NCBI RefSeq assembly: GCF_026168555.1
Contig: NZ_CP092471.1
Location: 1,002,501-1,066,500, forward strand
Direction of reading: 5' to 3'
DNA length: 64,000 bases
Origin: Qipengyuania spongiae
GTDB lineage: Bacteria; Pseudomonadota; Alphaproteobacteria; Sphingomonadales; Sphingomonadaceae
Shown here: positions 1 through 8,628 of the stretch, piece by piece
Numbering within the stretch: the first letter of the stretch is position 1
How the letters are laid out: the number at the start of each line of letters is the position of its first letter
Notes under the pieces: model-generated
What the model was told of the DNA's origin: nothing
The model's database searches: none
Seen by the model: only the letters and a program-made list of their open reading frames with translations
Translations under genes and position numbers: made by a program

Positions 1-140
1 CTGCTGCCGAGCTGGCCGATGAAATAGGCATCGATCAGGCCGACCGACATGATCGCGGCGACGCCAAGGATCATCGGCCATGTCTGCATGAAGAGATGGC
101 CGCGAATGCTTCCGCGCGTCAGTTTGGCCGTCTCGCTCAC
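1..140 (-). CDS. MATE family efflux transporter, N-terminal part (runs off left edge)
   Basis: The minus strand reads from a GTG at 138-140 to the window edge without a stop and gives about 46 residues. A short charged start is followed by a hydrophobic helix with the pattern LFMQTWPMILGVAAIMSVGLI and then DAYFIGQLG. The LIDAYFIGQLG type sequence is characteristic of the first helix of MATE (multidrug and toxin extrusion) Na+ or H+ driven exporters of the inner membrane. In-frame upstream sequence reaches a stop at 174-176 without an ATG, so GTG is the likely start. It is divergent from the 2Fe-2S gene to its right. The family call rests on the first helix only. Confidence 0.7.
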   Translation of the reverse strand, partial: MSETAKLTRGSIRGHLFMQTWPMILGVAAIMSVGLIDAYFIGQLGS

Positions 141-205
141 ACGGGGGCCGGTAGCCGTGCCGGCGTTGCTTGCCTAGCCCGCACGGCCCTGCGATACCGG
201 CGCCC

Positions 206-766
206 ATGCCCGGCATGACAGTCAACGGCCGCCCGGTCGAATTCCTGATGGCCCCGGAAACGCCGCTGCTGTGGGCGTTGCGCGACGCGGCGAATCTCAC
301 GGGCACGAAATATGGCTGCGGAAACGGCGATTGCGGGGCGTGCATGGTCCATGTCGATGGCGAGGCGCTGCGCTCCTGCCTCATCACTCTGGCCGAGGCG
401 GAGGGGCGCTTCGTCACCACGATCGAGGGGTTGAGCCGCGACCGCTCGCATCCGGTGCAGCAGGCCATGGTCGCCGAACAGGCGATCCAGTGCGGCTTCT
501 GCACGCCCGGCATGGTCATGGCGGCGGCGGCTCTTCTGAAGAACAATTCCGCGCCAAGCGCCGACCAGATCAAGGCGGCGATCCCGAACCTGTGCCGGTG
601 CGGCGTCTATCCCCGGCTGGTCCGTGCGATCGAGCGCGCGGCGCGGGTGGCGCAGCGGCGCGAGACGATCAGCGCGGCGCCTGCGCCCGGTATCAGCGCG
701 GAGGATGCCGCGCGACAGGTGCCCGCCATCAGCCCCGGGCCCGCGGCGTCGCGATCGGGCGAGTAG
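206..766 (+). CDS. (2Fe-2S)-binding small subunit of a xanthine dehydrogenase/isoquinoline 1-oxidoreductase type molybdoenzyme
   Basis: This is about 186 residues. The first half is a plant-type 2Fe-2S ferredoxin domain with KYGCGNGDCGACMVHVDG. The second half is the all-alpha 2Fe-2S domain with QCGFCTPGM and CRCGVYPR. Both cluster motifs are intact. In the family this subunit passes electrons from a molybdopterin-cytosine-dinucleotide large subunit to an external acceptor. No large (Mo) subunit follows, because the next gene is arsC-like. The subunit therefore looks orphaned here unless its partner lies elsewhere. A TTG at 170 and an ATG at 215 are alternative starts. I chose ATG 206 because the family usually begins a few residues before TVNG. 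The C-terminal 40 residues are Ala/Pro rich. Confidence 0.85.
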   Translation: MPGMTVNGRPVEFLMAPETPLLWALRDAANLTGTKYGCGNGDCGACMVHVDGEALRSCLITLAEAEGRFVTTIEGLSRDRSHPVQQAMVAEQAIQCGFCTPGMVMAAAALLKNNSAPSADQIKAAIPNLCRCGVYPRLVRAIERAARVAQRRETISAAPAPGISAEDAARQVPAISPGPAASRSGE

Positions 767-844
767 GGTTGTCGCCGCCGCCTGTCAGGCTATGGCGGCG
801 CCTCGCCCCCATTGCGGCAGGGCCAATTGCGAAGGAATAGAGCG

Positions 845-1189
845 GTGAAAGCGACGATCTGGCACAATCCGAAATGCGGCACGTCGCGCAAGACGCTCGC
901 CATTCTGGAGAACCTTGCGGGCGTGGAGCTCGAGGTGGTCGAATATCTCGAGACACCGCCGACGCGCGAAAAGCTGGAGCAGCTCTACCGCGATGCCGGG
1001 ATCACCCCGCAGGAAGGGTTGCGCAAGCGCGGGACCGATGCCGAGGAGCGCGGCCTGCCCGATGCCGATGACGCCATGGTGCTCGAAGCGATGGTCGCCG
1101 ATCCGATCCTGATCGAACGCCCGCTGGTCGAGACCGACAAGGGCGTGCGCCTCTGCCGCCCGCAGGACCGGGTGCTGGAAATCCTCTAG
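845..1189 (+). CDS. arsC: ArsC-family (glutaredoxin-type) arsenate reductase
   Basis: This 114-residue protein has a thioredoxin-like fold. The catalytic Cys lies in WHNPKCGTSR near residue 10. Downstream basic residues in GLRKRGTDAEE, ERPLVE and RLCRPQDR match the three arginines that bind arsenate in E. coli ArsC. The enzyme would reduce arsenate to arsenite using glutathione and glutaredoxin. The GTG start at 845 is favoured by an AAGGA Shine-Dalgarno sequence 8 nt upstream. Its TAG stop overlaps the stop of the convergent MFS gene as CTAG. No arsR or arsB is adjacent. Members of this family also include proteins of unproven substrate, so arsenate reduction is a family inference. An organoarsenical gene set lies about 47 kb to the right. 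Confidence 0.85.
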   Translation: MKATIWHNPKCGTSRKTLAILENLAGVELEVVEYLETPPTREKLEQLYRDAGITPQEGLRKRGTDAEERGLPDADDAMVLEAMVADPILIERPLVETDKGVRLCRPQDRVLEIL

Positions 1190-2535
1190 CCGCGCGAGCG
1201 GGTCAGCTCGCTGTCTCTTTGCAGGCTCGGCCAGCCATAGGCGAAAACGCCTGCGCACAGGGCAAAGATCAGGCCGAAGCCCAGCCAGTCCGAATGGTTG
1301 TAGAGCCACACGCCGAGCGCGGGCGCGTAGATGTAGCTCGCCCCCGCGACCGAGGCGGTGATACCCGAGGCCTGGCCCTGCTCGGCCCGCGTCACAGCGA
1401 GCGAGGTGCCGGACGTGGTCCCCGGCCGGAACAGCCCGAAGCCGAGCGAGGCGATCGCGAAGGCGAGCGCGATCGAATGAATCTGCTGCGCCACGCCCAG
1501 CATGACGACGCCGAACCCGGCTATCGCAACACCCCACAGCGTCGCCGCGCGCGGGCCGAGCCGGAGGCGCGGGATGAGGCCCCACTGGGCGAGCAGCGTC
1601 GCGATCGCGCCGCACATCAGCACCAGGCCCACCGGCCCGGTCCCTTGCGTGGGATCGGCGCGCAGCCCCAGTCGGTCGAGCACCAGGAAGCCGGTAATGC
1701 CCAGCACCATTGCCTGGGCGTGGCCGCCGAGCAGGCCCACCGTCACCCAGGGGCGCAGGCGCGGCTCCATCCAGCGCAGCTTGTGCGGCTCCACGGTCTC
1801 CTCGTCCTCGCCTTCCTCCTCGTAGTGGGCGGTAGAGGTGCTGGCATAGGGCGCGTCGTAGGGCGTGCCCTTGGCCTGGAATTGCGGCGTATCGTTCGGC
1901 AGGCGCAGGCGTAGTGCGAGAAGAGCGATCACGCCGATCAGGGCGAAGCAGATGAACGGCCCGGTCAGGCCGACCAGCGGCAGCACCATCAGCGGGGCGA
2001 GCGCGGGGCCGATCACCGTGCCGAGGCCGAAGCTCGATGCGATCATCGACAGCGCCTCGGTCCGCTCGCTGCGCGGGGTCCGCGCGGCGACATAGGCCTG
2101 GACGGCAGGGGGCGCGGCGCTGCCGAATCCGCCATATAGGCTGCGCGCGGCGGCAAAGGCGATCAACGCCCAGAAGGCGGGCAGGACGCCGCCGAGGCCG
2201 AGCCACAGCGCGAGGCCGCACAGCGTCATCGAGATGCTGAACCCGGTGAGGCCGAGCGCCATCATCGCCTTGCGTCCCCGCCGGTCCGACCGGGCGGCCC
2301 AGATCGGCGCGCAGACCACCCAAAGCAGCGCGGACCAGCTGTAGGCGAGGCTGATCCAGACATCGTTCACCTGCAACGCCGTGCCGATCGAGGGCATGAC
2401 CGACTGCATCGCTGTGTTTCCGGCCGCGGTCACCAGCATCACCGTGAACAGCAGCGCCATCCGGCCGCGCGGGATGGCGCGGGGGCGGGCGGGTGCCGGC
2501 GGCGCCGGTATTGTGGGACTGTCTCTCTCTGCCAT
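1186..2535 (-). CDS. MFS transporter
   Basis: This 449-residue protein has about 12 hydrophobic segments. It carries the MFS loop 2-3 signature ARSDRRGRKAMMALG near residue 85 and a long acidic cytoplasmic loop in the middle (YEEEGEDEETVE). The layout and the TM5 region (GTVIGPALAPL) resemble drug:H+ antiporters of the TetA-like group in the inner membrane. The substrate cannot be told from sequence. I chose the ATG at 2535 because translation further upstream loses membrane-protein character. The Pro/Ala-rich first 20 residues precede the first helix. The stop overlaps arsC by CTAG. Confidence 0.85.
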   Translation of the reverse strand: MAERDSPTIPAPPAPARPRAIPRGRMALLFTVMLVTAAGNTAMQSVMPSIGTALQVNDVWISLAYSWSALLWVVCAPIWAARSDRRGRKAMMALGLTGFSISMTLCGLALWLGLGGVLPAFWALIAFAAARSLYGGFGSAAPPAVQAYVAARTPRSERTEALSMIASSFGLGTVIGPALAPLMVLPLVGLTGPFICFALIGVIALLALRLRLPNDTPQFQAKGTPYDAPYASTSTAHYEEEGEDEETVEPHKLRWMEPRLRPWVTVGLLGGHAQAMVLGITGFLVLDRLGLRADPTQGTGPVGLVLMCGAIATLLAQWGLIPRLRLGPRAATLWGVAIAGFGVVMLGVAQQIHSIALAFAIASLGFGLFRPGTTSGTSLAVTRAEQGQASGITASVAGASYIYAPALGVWLYNHSDWLGFGLIFALCAGVFAYGWPSLQRDSELTRSRG

Positions 2536-2685
2536 CGTCCCCGAACCGCTAGGCCCGCCCGCCACACCTTGCAATGCCCGGCCTAAACTGCAACGAGAGC
2601 GCCTTTCGCGGGGGGTGGTCCCCGCAATGGCAAGGGTTGCATCTTGAACGAGAACAGCGGTGCGCGAGCTCTCCGGCGCGGCGAC

Positions 2686-3276
2686 ATGAAACGCAAGGCG
2701 GGCCGGTTCTTCGGGCAGTGGGGAGTCTTTTTCCGCGGGTTCGTCGAGCATCCCCGGATGGTCGGCTCGATCATTCCGTCCTCCGGCTACACCATCGAAG
2801 CCATGCTTGCGCCGGTCGACTGGCAGCGATGCGAGGTGTTCGTGGAATACGGCCCCGGTGTTGGCACGTTCTGCCAGCCGGTGCTCGACCGGTTGCGCCG
2901 CGACGGTGCGCTGATCGTGATCGACACCAATCCGCTTTTCATCGACTATCTCAAGCGCACGATCCGCGACAGCCGCTTTCACGCCGTGCTCGGTTCGGCG
3001 GCGGACGTGGAGGAGATAGTCCGCGCGCATGGCTATGACGGCGCGGACTACGTGCTGTCCGGCCTGCCGTTCTCGACCCTGCCCGAAGGCGTCGGCCCGG
3101 CGATTGCGGCGGCGACGCACCGCGTGATTCGCGAGGGCGGCGCGTTCCTCGTCTATCAGTTCTCCGCCAAGGCGCGCGATTTCATGGCGCGACATTTCCG
3201 CCGGATCGATTCAGGTTTCGAATGGCGCAACGTGCCGCCGTGCCGCCTGTTCTGGGGCTGGAAGGACGCGCGCTAG
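2686..3276 (+). CDS. Class I SAM-dependent methyltransferase, phospholipid N-methyltransferase-like
   Basis: This protein has about 196 residues. VEYGPGVGTF is the SAM-binding motif I, IVIDTNPLF is motif II, and VLSGLPFSTLP sits where PmtA-type methyltransferases have their post-motif. The opening FFRGFVEHPRMVGSIIPSS is typical of bacterial phosphatidylethanolamine N-methyltransferase and rRNA-adenine-dimethylase-like proteins of alphaproteobacteria. Lipid methylation at the membrane is therefore the best guess. A TTG at 2644 has an AGGG sequence 7 nt upstream and would add 14 residues. I preferred ATG 2686, but the start is uncertain. It is divergent from the MFS gene and nearly abuts the convergent membrane-protein gene (12 nt). 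Confidence 0.75.
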   Translation: MKRKAGRFFGQWGVFFRGFVEHPRMVGSIIPSSGYTIEAMLAPVDWQRCEVFVEYGPGVGTFCQPVLDRLRRDGALIVIDTNPLFIDYLKRTIRDSRFHAVLGSAADVEEIVRAHGYDGADYVLSGLPFSTLPEGVGPAIAAATHRVIREGGAFLVYQFSAKARDFMARHFRRIDSGFEWRNVPPCRLFWGWKDAR

Positions 3277-3288
3277 TCGCGCCGCGAT

Positions 3289-4119
3289 TTAGTCGCCCGC
3301 GGTCGTAGGCACCGAGGGGCGGCTAGCCGAAAGCTGGCGATACATCGCCGCGATCACCGCGTAATAGATTACGTAGGTGGTCGTGAGGAAGAACGCCCAG
3401 AACGCCGCCGATCCGATCTCCTCGCCCCTCGCTCCGAGCAGCGCGAACACCAGTCCGAACACCAGCGAGAGGACGAGGAACAGCACCAGCGCGGCCACTG
3501 CGAACAACAGGAAGAACGCGAAGATCCGCAGCGAATTGCCCTTGGTGACGCGCCAGGACCGCGCGATCGCTTTAAGCGGGTTCGCCTGGCCTTCCAGCGC
3601 GACGGCGGGTGCGATCAGGATGAACTTGACCGACAGGTAAAAGACGAAGGGGAGGCCGATCAGATTGATCGTCGCCCCGACCGCCGTCTCGCCGCCGCCG
3701 GCAAGCTCGGCAAGAAGCGACGGCAGCTGGACGACGAGGCCGGAGAGGATGTTCGCTGCCAGCAGGGTAGGCACCAGCCGCGCCGCGAGCTTCAGCACGT
3801 CGCCCACCGTGGGCTTGGCCGCGTCGCCGAGAATTCGAATGATCGCGATCGAACCGGCCGCCTGAAGGATGAAGGCGATCAGCAGCAGCCACCAGTACTG
3901 CCCGAGGAATTCCCCGATCAATGCCGCAAACCGCATCGCCTGCTGCGCCTGATCGGCGTCCGGGTTTCCGGTGAAGTCGAAACCGCTGCCGAGCAGGACC
4001 AGGAAGATCGCGAAAAGCGGGATGAACAGGAACACCCCGGCCAGCACCAGCACGATTTCCCGGTTGGCGCCGATGGACGCGGTGCCGCGCTCCCATGCCG
4101 CGCTGAGGTCGAGTTTCAT
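3289..4119 (-). CDS. Integral membrane protein of glycerophosphodiester phosphodiesterase membrane-domain type
   Basis: This protein of about 276 residues has six or so hydrophobic segments. A soluble stretch ([24 protein letters not shown]) lies between helices, which is typical of the GDPD membrane-domain (GlpQ N-terminal) and YciC-like families in sphingomonads. No catalytic GDPD domain is present, so no enzymatic role is claimed. The start is at [12 protein letters not shown]. Two ATGs at 4137 and 4140, preceded by AAGGGGG, would add 6-7 residues and are real alternatives. It is divergent from lipB with about 64 nt between starts, so promoters probably face away from each other here. Confidence 0.65.
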   Translation of the reverse strand: MKLDLSAAWERGTASIGANREIVLVLAGVFLFIPLFAIFLVLLGSGFDFTGNPDADQAQQAMRFAALIGEFLGQYWWLLLIAFILQAAGSIAIIRILGDAAKPTVGDVLKLAARLVPTLLAANILSGLVVQLPSLLAELAGGGETAVGATINLIGLPFVFYLSVKFILIAPAVALEGQANPLKAIARSWRVTKGNSLRIFAFFLLFAVAALVLFLVLSLVFGLVFALLGARGEEIGSAAFWAFFLTTTYVIYYAVIAAMYRQLSASRPSVPTTAGD

Positions 4120-4183
4120 CTTTTGCGTTCCCTGCATCATTGCCCCCTTGATAAGCGCCCCGAGCGTCGCCACGCAATCGCGC

Positions 4184-4855
4184 ATGGACCGCCCGTCACC
4201 CGAAAACGTCGAGATTCGCCGCGAGTCCGGACAGATTGCCTACCGCGCCGCGCTTGCCGAAATGGAAACGCGCAACGCTGCGATCGCCGCGGGCGAGGCG
4301 CGCGAGATGGTCTGGCTGCTCGAGCATCCGCCGGTGTACACCGCCGGGACCAGCGCCGACGGGGCCGAACTGCTCGATCCCCGTTTCGAGGTGGTCGAGG
4401 CCGGGCGGGGCGGACGCTACACCTATCACGGCCCGGGCCAGCGGGTCGGCTACGTCATGCTCGATCTCAAGTCGCGGGGCCGCGACGTGCGCTGCTTCGT
4501 CCATTCGCTGGAAGGCTGGGTGATCGCGACGCTCGGTGATCTCGGGCTGGAGGCCTTCCGTGCCGATGGGCGGATCGGCATCTGGACGCGGACCCGCGAG
4601 GGCAGGGAGGCGAAGATCGGCGCGATCGGTGTGCGTGTGCGGCGCTGGGTGACGATGCACGGTTTTTCGGTCAATCTGGCCCCGGACCTGTCGCATTTCG
4701 GCGGAATCGTGCCGTGCGGTATCGAGGATTTCGGCGTAACCAGCCTGGCCGATCTCGGTTTCGAGGTTGCGCCCCGCGCCCTCGATAAGGCATTGCTCGC
4801 CCGTCTCGGCGATTTCCTCGCCGCGCTCGAAGGGAAGGATTGCGCACTGCCATGA
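4184..4855 (+). CDS. lipB: Octanoyl-[acyl-carrier-protein]-protein N-octanoyltransferase (lipoate biosynthesis)
   Basis: This 223-residue protein transfers the octanoyl group from acyl carrier protein to lipoyl domains of 2-oxoacid dehydrogenases and the glycine cleavage H protein. LipA then inserts sulfur. The family motifs are present in order: [30 protein letters not shown], the catalytic Lys in AKIGAIGVR, and the catalytic Cys in [15 protein letters not shown]. Length is normal. The ATG at 4184 was chosen over a longer open frame that has no family sequence. The TGA overlaps the ATG of the following lipoprotein gene (ATGA), which suggests coupled translation. Confidence 0.95.
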   Translation: MDRPSPENVEIRRESGQIAYRAALAEMETRNAAIAAGEAREMVWLLEHPPVYTAGTSADGAELLDPRFEVVEAGRGGRYTYHGPGQRVGYVMLDLKSRGRDVRCFVHSLEGWVIATLGDLGLEAFRADGRIGIWTRTREGREAKIGAIGVRVRRWVTMHGFSVNLAPDLSHFGGIVPCGIEDFGVTSLADLGFEVAPRALDKALLARLGDFLAALEGKDCALP

Positions 4856-5166
4856 ACCGCCGATGGGCCCTTGTCGCGCCGCTGCTGGTCATGACCGCCT
4901 GTCAGGACGAGGCGCCGGCAGACGAAACCGGGGCAGGCGGCAGAGCCGAAGGCGAGGTGCTGGGCGGAACGATCAGCGACGACATGCTGCCGCTCGACAC
5001 GCTGCGTTCGCAATCGCCGCCGCTTCGCCCCTCCGCAGAAGCGACCGGCGGCGAAGCGTCCGGCGACGGCGGGGCGACTGCCTCTCCGAGCGAAGAGGCC
5101 GCCTCCGAGGAACCGGGCGAAGCTGCCGAGGACGCGGACCCCCAGCCAGAACCCGAGACCGAATAA
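4852..5166 (+). CDS. Small acidic lipoprotein, function unknown
   Basis: This is 104 residues. [17 protein letters not shown] is a lipoprotein signal peptide with a lipobox-like VMTAC, giving a Cys near residue 17. The mature part starts DE, is rich in Glu, Ala, Gly and Ser, and looks disordered apart from a short segment [22 protein letters not shown] recognise no domain. The start overlaps the lipB stop by ATGA, so it is probably made with LipB, although nothing shows a shared role. It may sit at the periplasmic face of the inner or outer membrane. Two prolines and many acidic residues at the end recall spacer regions of cell-envelope proteins. Confidence 0.7.
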   Translation: MNRRWALVAPLLVMTACQDEAPADETGAGGRAEGEVLGGTISDDMLPLDTLRSQSPPLRPSAEATGGEASGDGGATASPSEEAASEEPGEAAEDADPQPEPETE

Positions 5167-5217
5167 TCCAAAGGCGACGACGTCCCCCCGGTCCGAAGGG
5201 CGGGAGGGTGCAACGGC

Positions 5218-6306
5218 TCAGTTCATCTTCGGATAGTCGATATAGCCTTCGGGCCCGCGGCCGTACCAGCTTGCCGGCACGTTGACATTGGGCGCGAGCT
5301 CGGCCCCCGTTCGGATGCGTTCGGGCAGATCGGGGTTCGAGATGAAGTCCCGGCCCCAACTCACCGCATCGCAGCGGCCCGCTTCGATATCCTTTGCCGC
5401 TTCTTCGGCGGTGTAGTCCGAATTGAGGACCAGCGCGCCCGAATAGATCGAGCGGATCAGCGGGCTCTGCTTGGGAATTTCGGTCTTGCCGTAGGTGCCC
5501 TCGGGCCCCGGCTCGCGCAGCTCGAGGAAGGCGAGGCCGAGATCCTCGACCACCTTCGCCGCCGCCCCGAAAGTTGCGGCCGGGTCGCTGTCGTCGCAGC
5601 CCTGCGTTTCGCCATTGGGCGACAGCCGCACGCCCACGCGGTCGGCGCCCCAGACGGAGACCAGCGCCTCGGAAACCTCGCGCAGGAAGCGCACGCGATT
5701 TTCGGGCGAGCCGCCATATTCGTCCTCGCGCAGATTGGTCCCGTCGCGCAGGAACTGGTCGACCAGATAGCCATTCGCGCCGTGCAGCTGCACGCCGTCG
5801 AAACCGGCGGCCTTCGCATTGGCCGCAGCCTTGCGGTAATCCTCGACCACGCGGGCGATCTCGTCGGTGCCGAGCGCGCGGGCCTGCTCGTAATCCTTGC
5901 GCCCCTCGAAGGTGTGGGCATGGCCCGGCGCGGTCGTCGCGCTGGCCGATACAGGGCTGTCCCCGCCGAGGAAGTCGGGATGAACCAGCCGCCCCATGTG
6001 CCACATCTGCAGGACGATCTGGCCGCCTTCGTCGTGAACGGCCTTCGTCACCTGCTTCCAGCCCTCGACCTGTTCCTCGCTCCAGATGCCCGGCGCGGCG
6101 GGCCAGCCGAGCCCTTCCACGCTGATGCCGGTCGCTTCGGTAATGATCAGCCCGGCCGAAGCGCGCTGGCGGTAATAGGTCGCCATCATGTCGTTGGGGA
6201 TCGACCCGGGCTGGTCCGAACGCCCGCGCGTGAGCGGCGCCATGAAAAAGCGGTTCGCCGCCTCGATTGCGCCCATCGAGAGCGGCTTGAACAGAATTTC
6301 GTGCAT
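5218..6306 (-). CDS. Old Yellow Enzyme family NADH:flavin oxidoreductase (alkene reductase)
   Basis: This 362-residue FMN protein has a TIM-barrel fold. The opening LFKPLSMGAIEAANRFFMAPLTRGRS is the standard OYE start and positions FMN. QMWHMGRLVHP, GFDGVQLHGANGYLVDQFL, YGGSPENRVRF and VGVRLSPNGE are family blocks. The last of these and the H-G-A-N segment include substrate- and FMN-contacting residues. Such enzymes reduce activated C=C bonds of enones, nitroalkenes or nitrate esters with NAD(P)H in the cytosol. The C-terminal WGRDFISNPDLPERI is also typical. It is a single gene, convergent with the lipoprotein gene. The physiological substrate is unknown. Confidence 0.9.
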   Translation of the reverse strand: MHEILFKPLSMGAIEAANRFFMAPLTRGRSDQPGSIPNDMMATYYRQRASAGLIITEATGISVEGLGWPAAPGIWSEEQVEGWKQVTKAVHDEGGQIVLQMWHMGRLVHPDFLGGDSPVSASATTAPGHAHTFEGRKDYEQARALGTDEIARVVEDYRKAAANAKAAGFDGVQLHGANGYLVDQFLRDGTNLREDEYGGSPENRVRFLREVSEALVSVWGADRVGVRLSPNGETQGCDDSDPAATFGAAAKVVEDLGLAFLELREPGPEGTYGKTEIPKQSPLIRSIYSGALVLNSDYTAEEAAKDIEAGRCDAVSWGRDFISNPDLPERIRTGAELAPNVNVPASWYGRGPEGYIDYPKMN

Positions 6307-6363
6307 GGGTTCTTGCAGGTCCTTTTTTCTGGCGCGGCCCGCTTGGCCAGCTAGGGGGCGCGG

Positions 6364-7266
6364 ATGGCGAAAACAACCGCCCTGCCCGAACAGACCGCTG
6401 CGCCCGGACCCTGGCATATCGCCGCCTTGCTTGGCGGAAACGTCGCGCTCGCCTTCGGGCCGTGGCTGGTGCGGCTGGCCGATACGGGACCAGTGAGCGC
6501 CGGCTTCTGGCGTCTCTTCCTGCCGATCCCCCTGATCGCTCTGTTCGCCTGGATGCAGCAGCGGCGCGAGGGCGGGGCGGTGCGTTTCGAGCGGCAATGG
6601 GTGATGCTCTGCGTGCTCGCCGGCATTTTCTTCGCGCTCGATCTGGCAAGCTGGCATGTGGGTATCGAGTACACGCGGCTCGGCAACGCCACGCTGTTCG
6701 GCAATTCGGGCAGCGTCATTCTCATGGTCTGGGGGCTGATCGCGCTCGGCCGCCGGCCCCATGTCCGCGAATTGCTGGGCATCGCGGCAGCGATCGGAGG
6801 CGCGGCGATTCTGGTGGGGCGCAGCTTGGAAATTTCGACAGAGACGGCCCTCGGCGACCTGTTCTGCCTTTTTGCAGGCCTCTGTTATGCGTTTTACCTG
6901 CTTCCGGCCCAGCGCGTCAGAGCCCGGATCGGGCAATGGAGCGTGCTTCTGCTGGTCTGTCTGACAGCCTCGCCCGTTCTCCTCGGCATTGCTTGGCAGC
7001 TGGGCGAACCCCTCTGGCCTTCCGACTGGACCCCGGTGATCATTCTCGCGCTGTCGAGCCAGGTCATCGGGCAGGGCTTGCTGGTCTTTTCCCTGCGGCA
7101 TTTTTCCGCGCTGGTCGTCGGGCTGGCGCTGCTGACCCAGCCCGCCATCGCCGCGACGATCGGCTGGCTGGCTTTCGGGGAAAGCCTCGCGCCGATGGAC
7201 GTCGCCGGAATGGTCCTGATCGGCGCCGCGCTGGTCCTTGCGAAGACCTCCGAAAGACGGGCCTAA
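6364..7266 (+). CDS. DMT superfamily transporter (EamA domains)
   Basis: This 300-residue protein has ten predicted membrane segments formed by two tandem EamA repeats. The first starts near residue 18 (ALLGGNVALAFGPWLVRLA) and the second near residue 155. The FWRLFLPIPLIALF segment matches the RxxxP region seen at helix 2 in these exporters. Members move amino acids, nucleotides or drugs out of the cell across the inner membrane, and the substrate here cannot be predicted. It is divergent from the Old Yellow Enzyme gene. Its TAA stop overlaps the convergent DUF2254 stop by four bases. Confidence 0.85.
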   Translation: MAKTTALPEQTAAPGPWHIAALLGGNVALAFGPWLVRLADTGPVSAGFWRLFLPIPLIALFAWMQQRREGGAVRFERQWVMLCVLAGIFFALDLASWHVGIEYTRLGNATLFGNSGSVILMVWGLIALGRRPHVRELLGIAAAIGGAAILVGRSLEISTETALGDLFCLFAGLCYAFYLLPAQRVRARIGQWSVLLLVCLTASPVLLGIAWQLGEPLWPSDWTPVIILALSSQVIGQGLLVFSLRHFSALVVGLALLTQPAIAATIGWLAFGESLAPMDVAGMVLIGAALVLAKTSERRA

Positions 7267-8585
7267 CGGGCGATCCGGCGCAGAAAGCTCTGATAACGCG
7301 CCTCGACCGCGTGAAGCTCGGGACCGACCAGATGCTCGCGAGCCTGTTCGGCAAGGCGCACGCCTTCGTCGTGGAGAACCTTGCGCCGGGTCTCGTCATC
7401 GAGCGTCGTGGCGCAATCGACGAGCGCGTCGAACGCTACCAGCGCCGCGATCCGGCTTGTCGCCACGGCACCGCGCATCGAGCCGAGGCCGCGGTTCACG
7501 AAATGATCGAAATCGTCATCGAGCAAGGTCAGGTGAACCTCCTCCCCATCATGCGCGTATGTTCGCACCAGTTTGCGCCGGCCGAGTTCGGCGGTTGCCG
7601 CCCCGAGCCAGTGAATCGCGGTCACGGCGGTGAAGGGATCGTTGATGCCGGGCGACAGGGCGCGCAGGCCGATCTCCACCAGTTCGTCGATCAGGAACTG
7701 CATGTCCTGCGTCGGGGTGCGCATGTTGCCGAGCGTGAAGCATTCGCGCACCTCGTCGTCGGGCAGATTCTCGAACGAATCCATATCGGTCCAGAAGGCG
7801 ACGACGACATCGGGATGAAGGAAGTCGCCGGTTCTGACGTTGAGCTTGAGCTTGCCGTTCTCGCGCCGGGCGATCTTTTCCAGCCGCTCGAAACCGATGA
7901 TCTGGATGTAGCCGGTGTCCGTTGCCAGGATGGGCGTGCCCTCCGGGGCCGTTTCGGCGCGGGTGCCGTCGTTCTCTTCGGGAAAAAGATCGTCGACTTC
8001 TTTCAGCAGGCGCGATCCGATGCCCTTCAGCACCGTATTGATCCGGATCGACGCCGGGATGTGATTGAGGAAATAAACCAGCACCGCCACGGAAAAACCC
8101 ATCAGGACGAAGGCGACCAGCAGCGAGAGTTGCGGGACGAAGCCGGGCAGATAGGTCGCGGCGGCATTCTCCGCGCTGGCGGGCGCTTCGTCGGGCATGC
8201 GTACCGTGCGCAGCACGGTTATCGCGTAGACGAAGGTACCGATGAAGCTGGCCAAGCTGAACTGGTTGCCCCGGTCCTCCATGAAATTGGTGAGCAGTCG
8301 CGGACCGTAATTGCCGCTTGCATAGGCAACCGCAGCGATGGTGATCGAAAAGACGGTAGATGCAACGCCGATCATGGTGCCGGCGATGACCGAGAGCATG
8401 TTGCTCGCCCCTTCGGGTCGCGCCGGCTGGAGCCAGGTGATGTCGTTGATGACCTCCGCAAAACCGTTGCGGTCGAGCCAGAGCGTGACGCTGGTCAGCA
8501 GGAGCGCAAGCAACGAGAACAGGGCAGGCAGGAACCAGTAGCTCGCATTGACGTCGCGCCAGGCCTTTTGCAGGCGTCCGATCAT
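7263..8585 (-). CDS. DUF2254 domain-containing membrane protein (first of a tandem pair)
   Basis: This 440-residue protein has four membrane segments in the first 180 residues, including the block MIGVASTVFSITIAAVAYASGNYGPRLL. A soluble C-terminal region follows with the DUF2254 blocks SPGINDPFTAVTAIHWLGAA and a final helix-rich tail. The function of DUF2254 is not known. It has been compared loosely with channel-like membrane proteins. The neighbour at 8629-9972 is a paralogue with the same layout (GVDAAFVSLYFSITLIVLSLAAGNLGVRL and SPAINDFYTALAVADNL), so a gene duplication is likely. The two may be co-transcribed, as 43 nt separate them. Confidence 0.85.
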   Translation of the reverse strand: MIGRLQKAWRDVNASYWFLPALFSLLALLLTSVTLWLDRNGFAEVINDITWLQPARPEGASNMLSVIAGTMIGVASTVFSITIAAVAYASGNYGPRLLTNFMEDRGNQFSLASFIGTFVYAITVLRTVRMPDEAPASAENAAATYLPGFVPQLSLLVAFVLMGFSVAVLVYFLNHIPASIRINTVLKGIGSRLLKEVDDLFPEENDGTRAETAPEGTPILATDTGYIQIIGFERLEKIARRENGKLKLNVRTGDFLHPDVVVAFWTDMDSFENLPDDEVRECFTLGNMRTPTQDMQFLIDELVEIGLRALSPGINDPFTAVTAIHWLGAATAELGRRKLVRTYAHDGEEVHLTLLDDDFDHFVNRGLGSMRGAVATSRIAALVAFDALVDCATTLDDETRRKVLHDEGVRLAEQAREHLVGPELHAVEARYQSFLRRIAR

Positions 8586-8628
8586 GGTATTCCCCCGTTC
8601 GAATGGCGGATCGCTCGTCTACGCCTTT

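Noticed and set aside
785..2323. Long minus-strand open frame overlapping the MFS gene
   Set aside because: It is Arg/Ala/Pro rich and has no domain, while the other frame holds a clear 12-helix transporter. Such shadows are common at this GC content.
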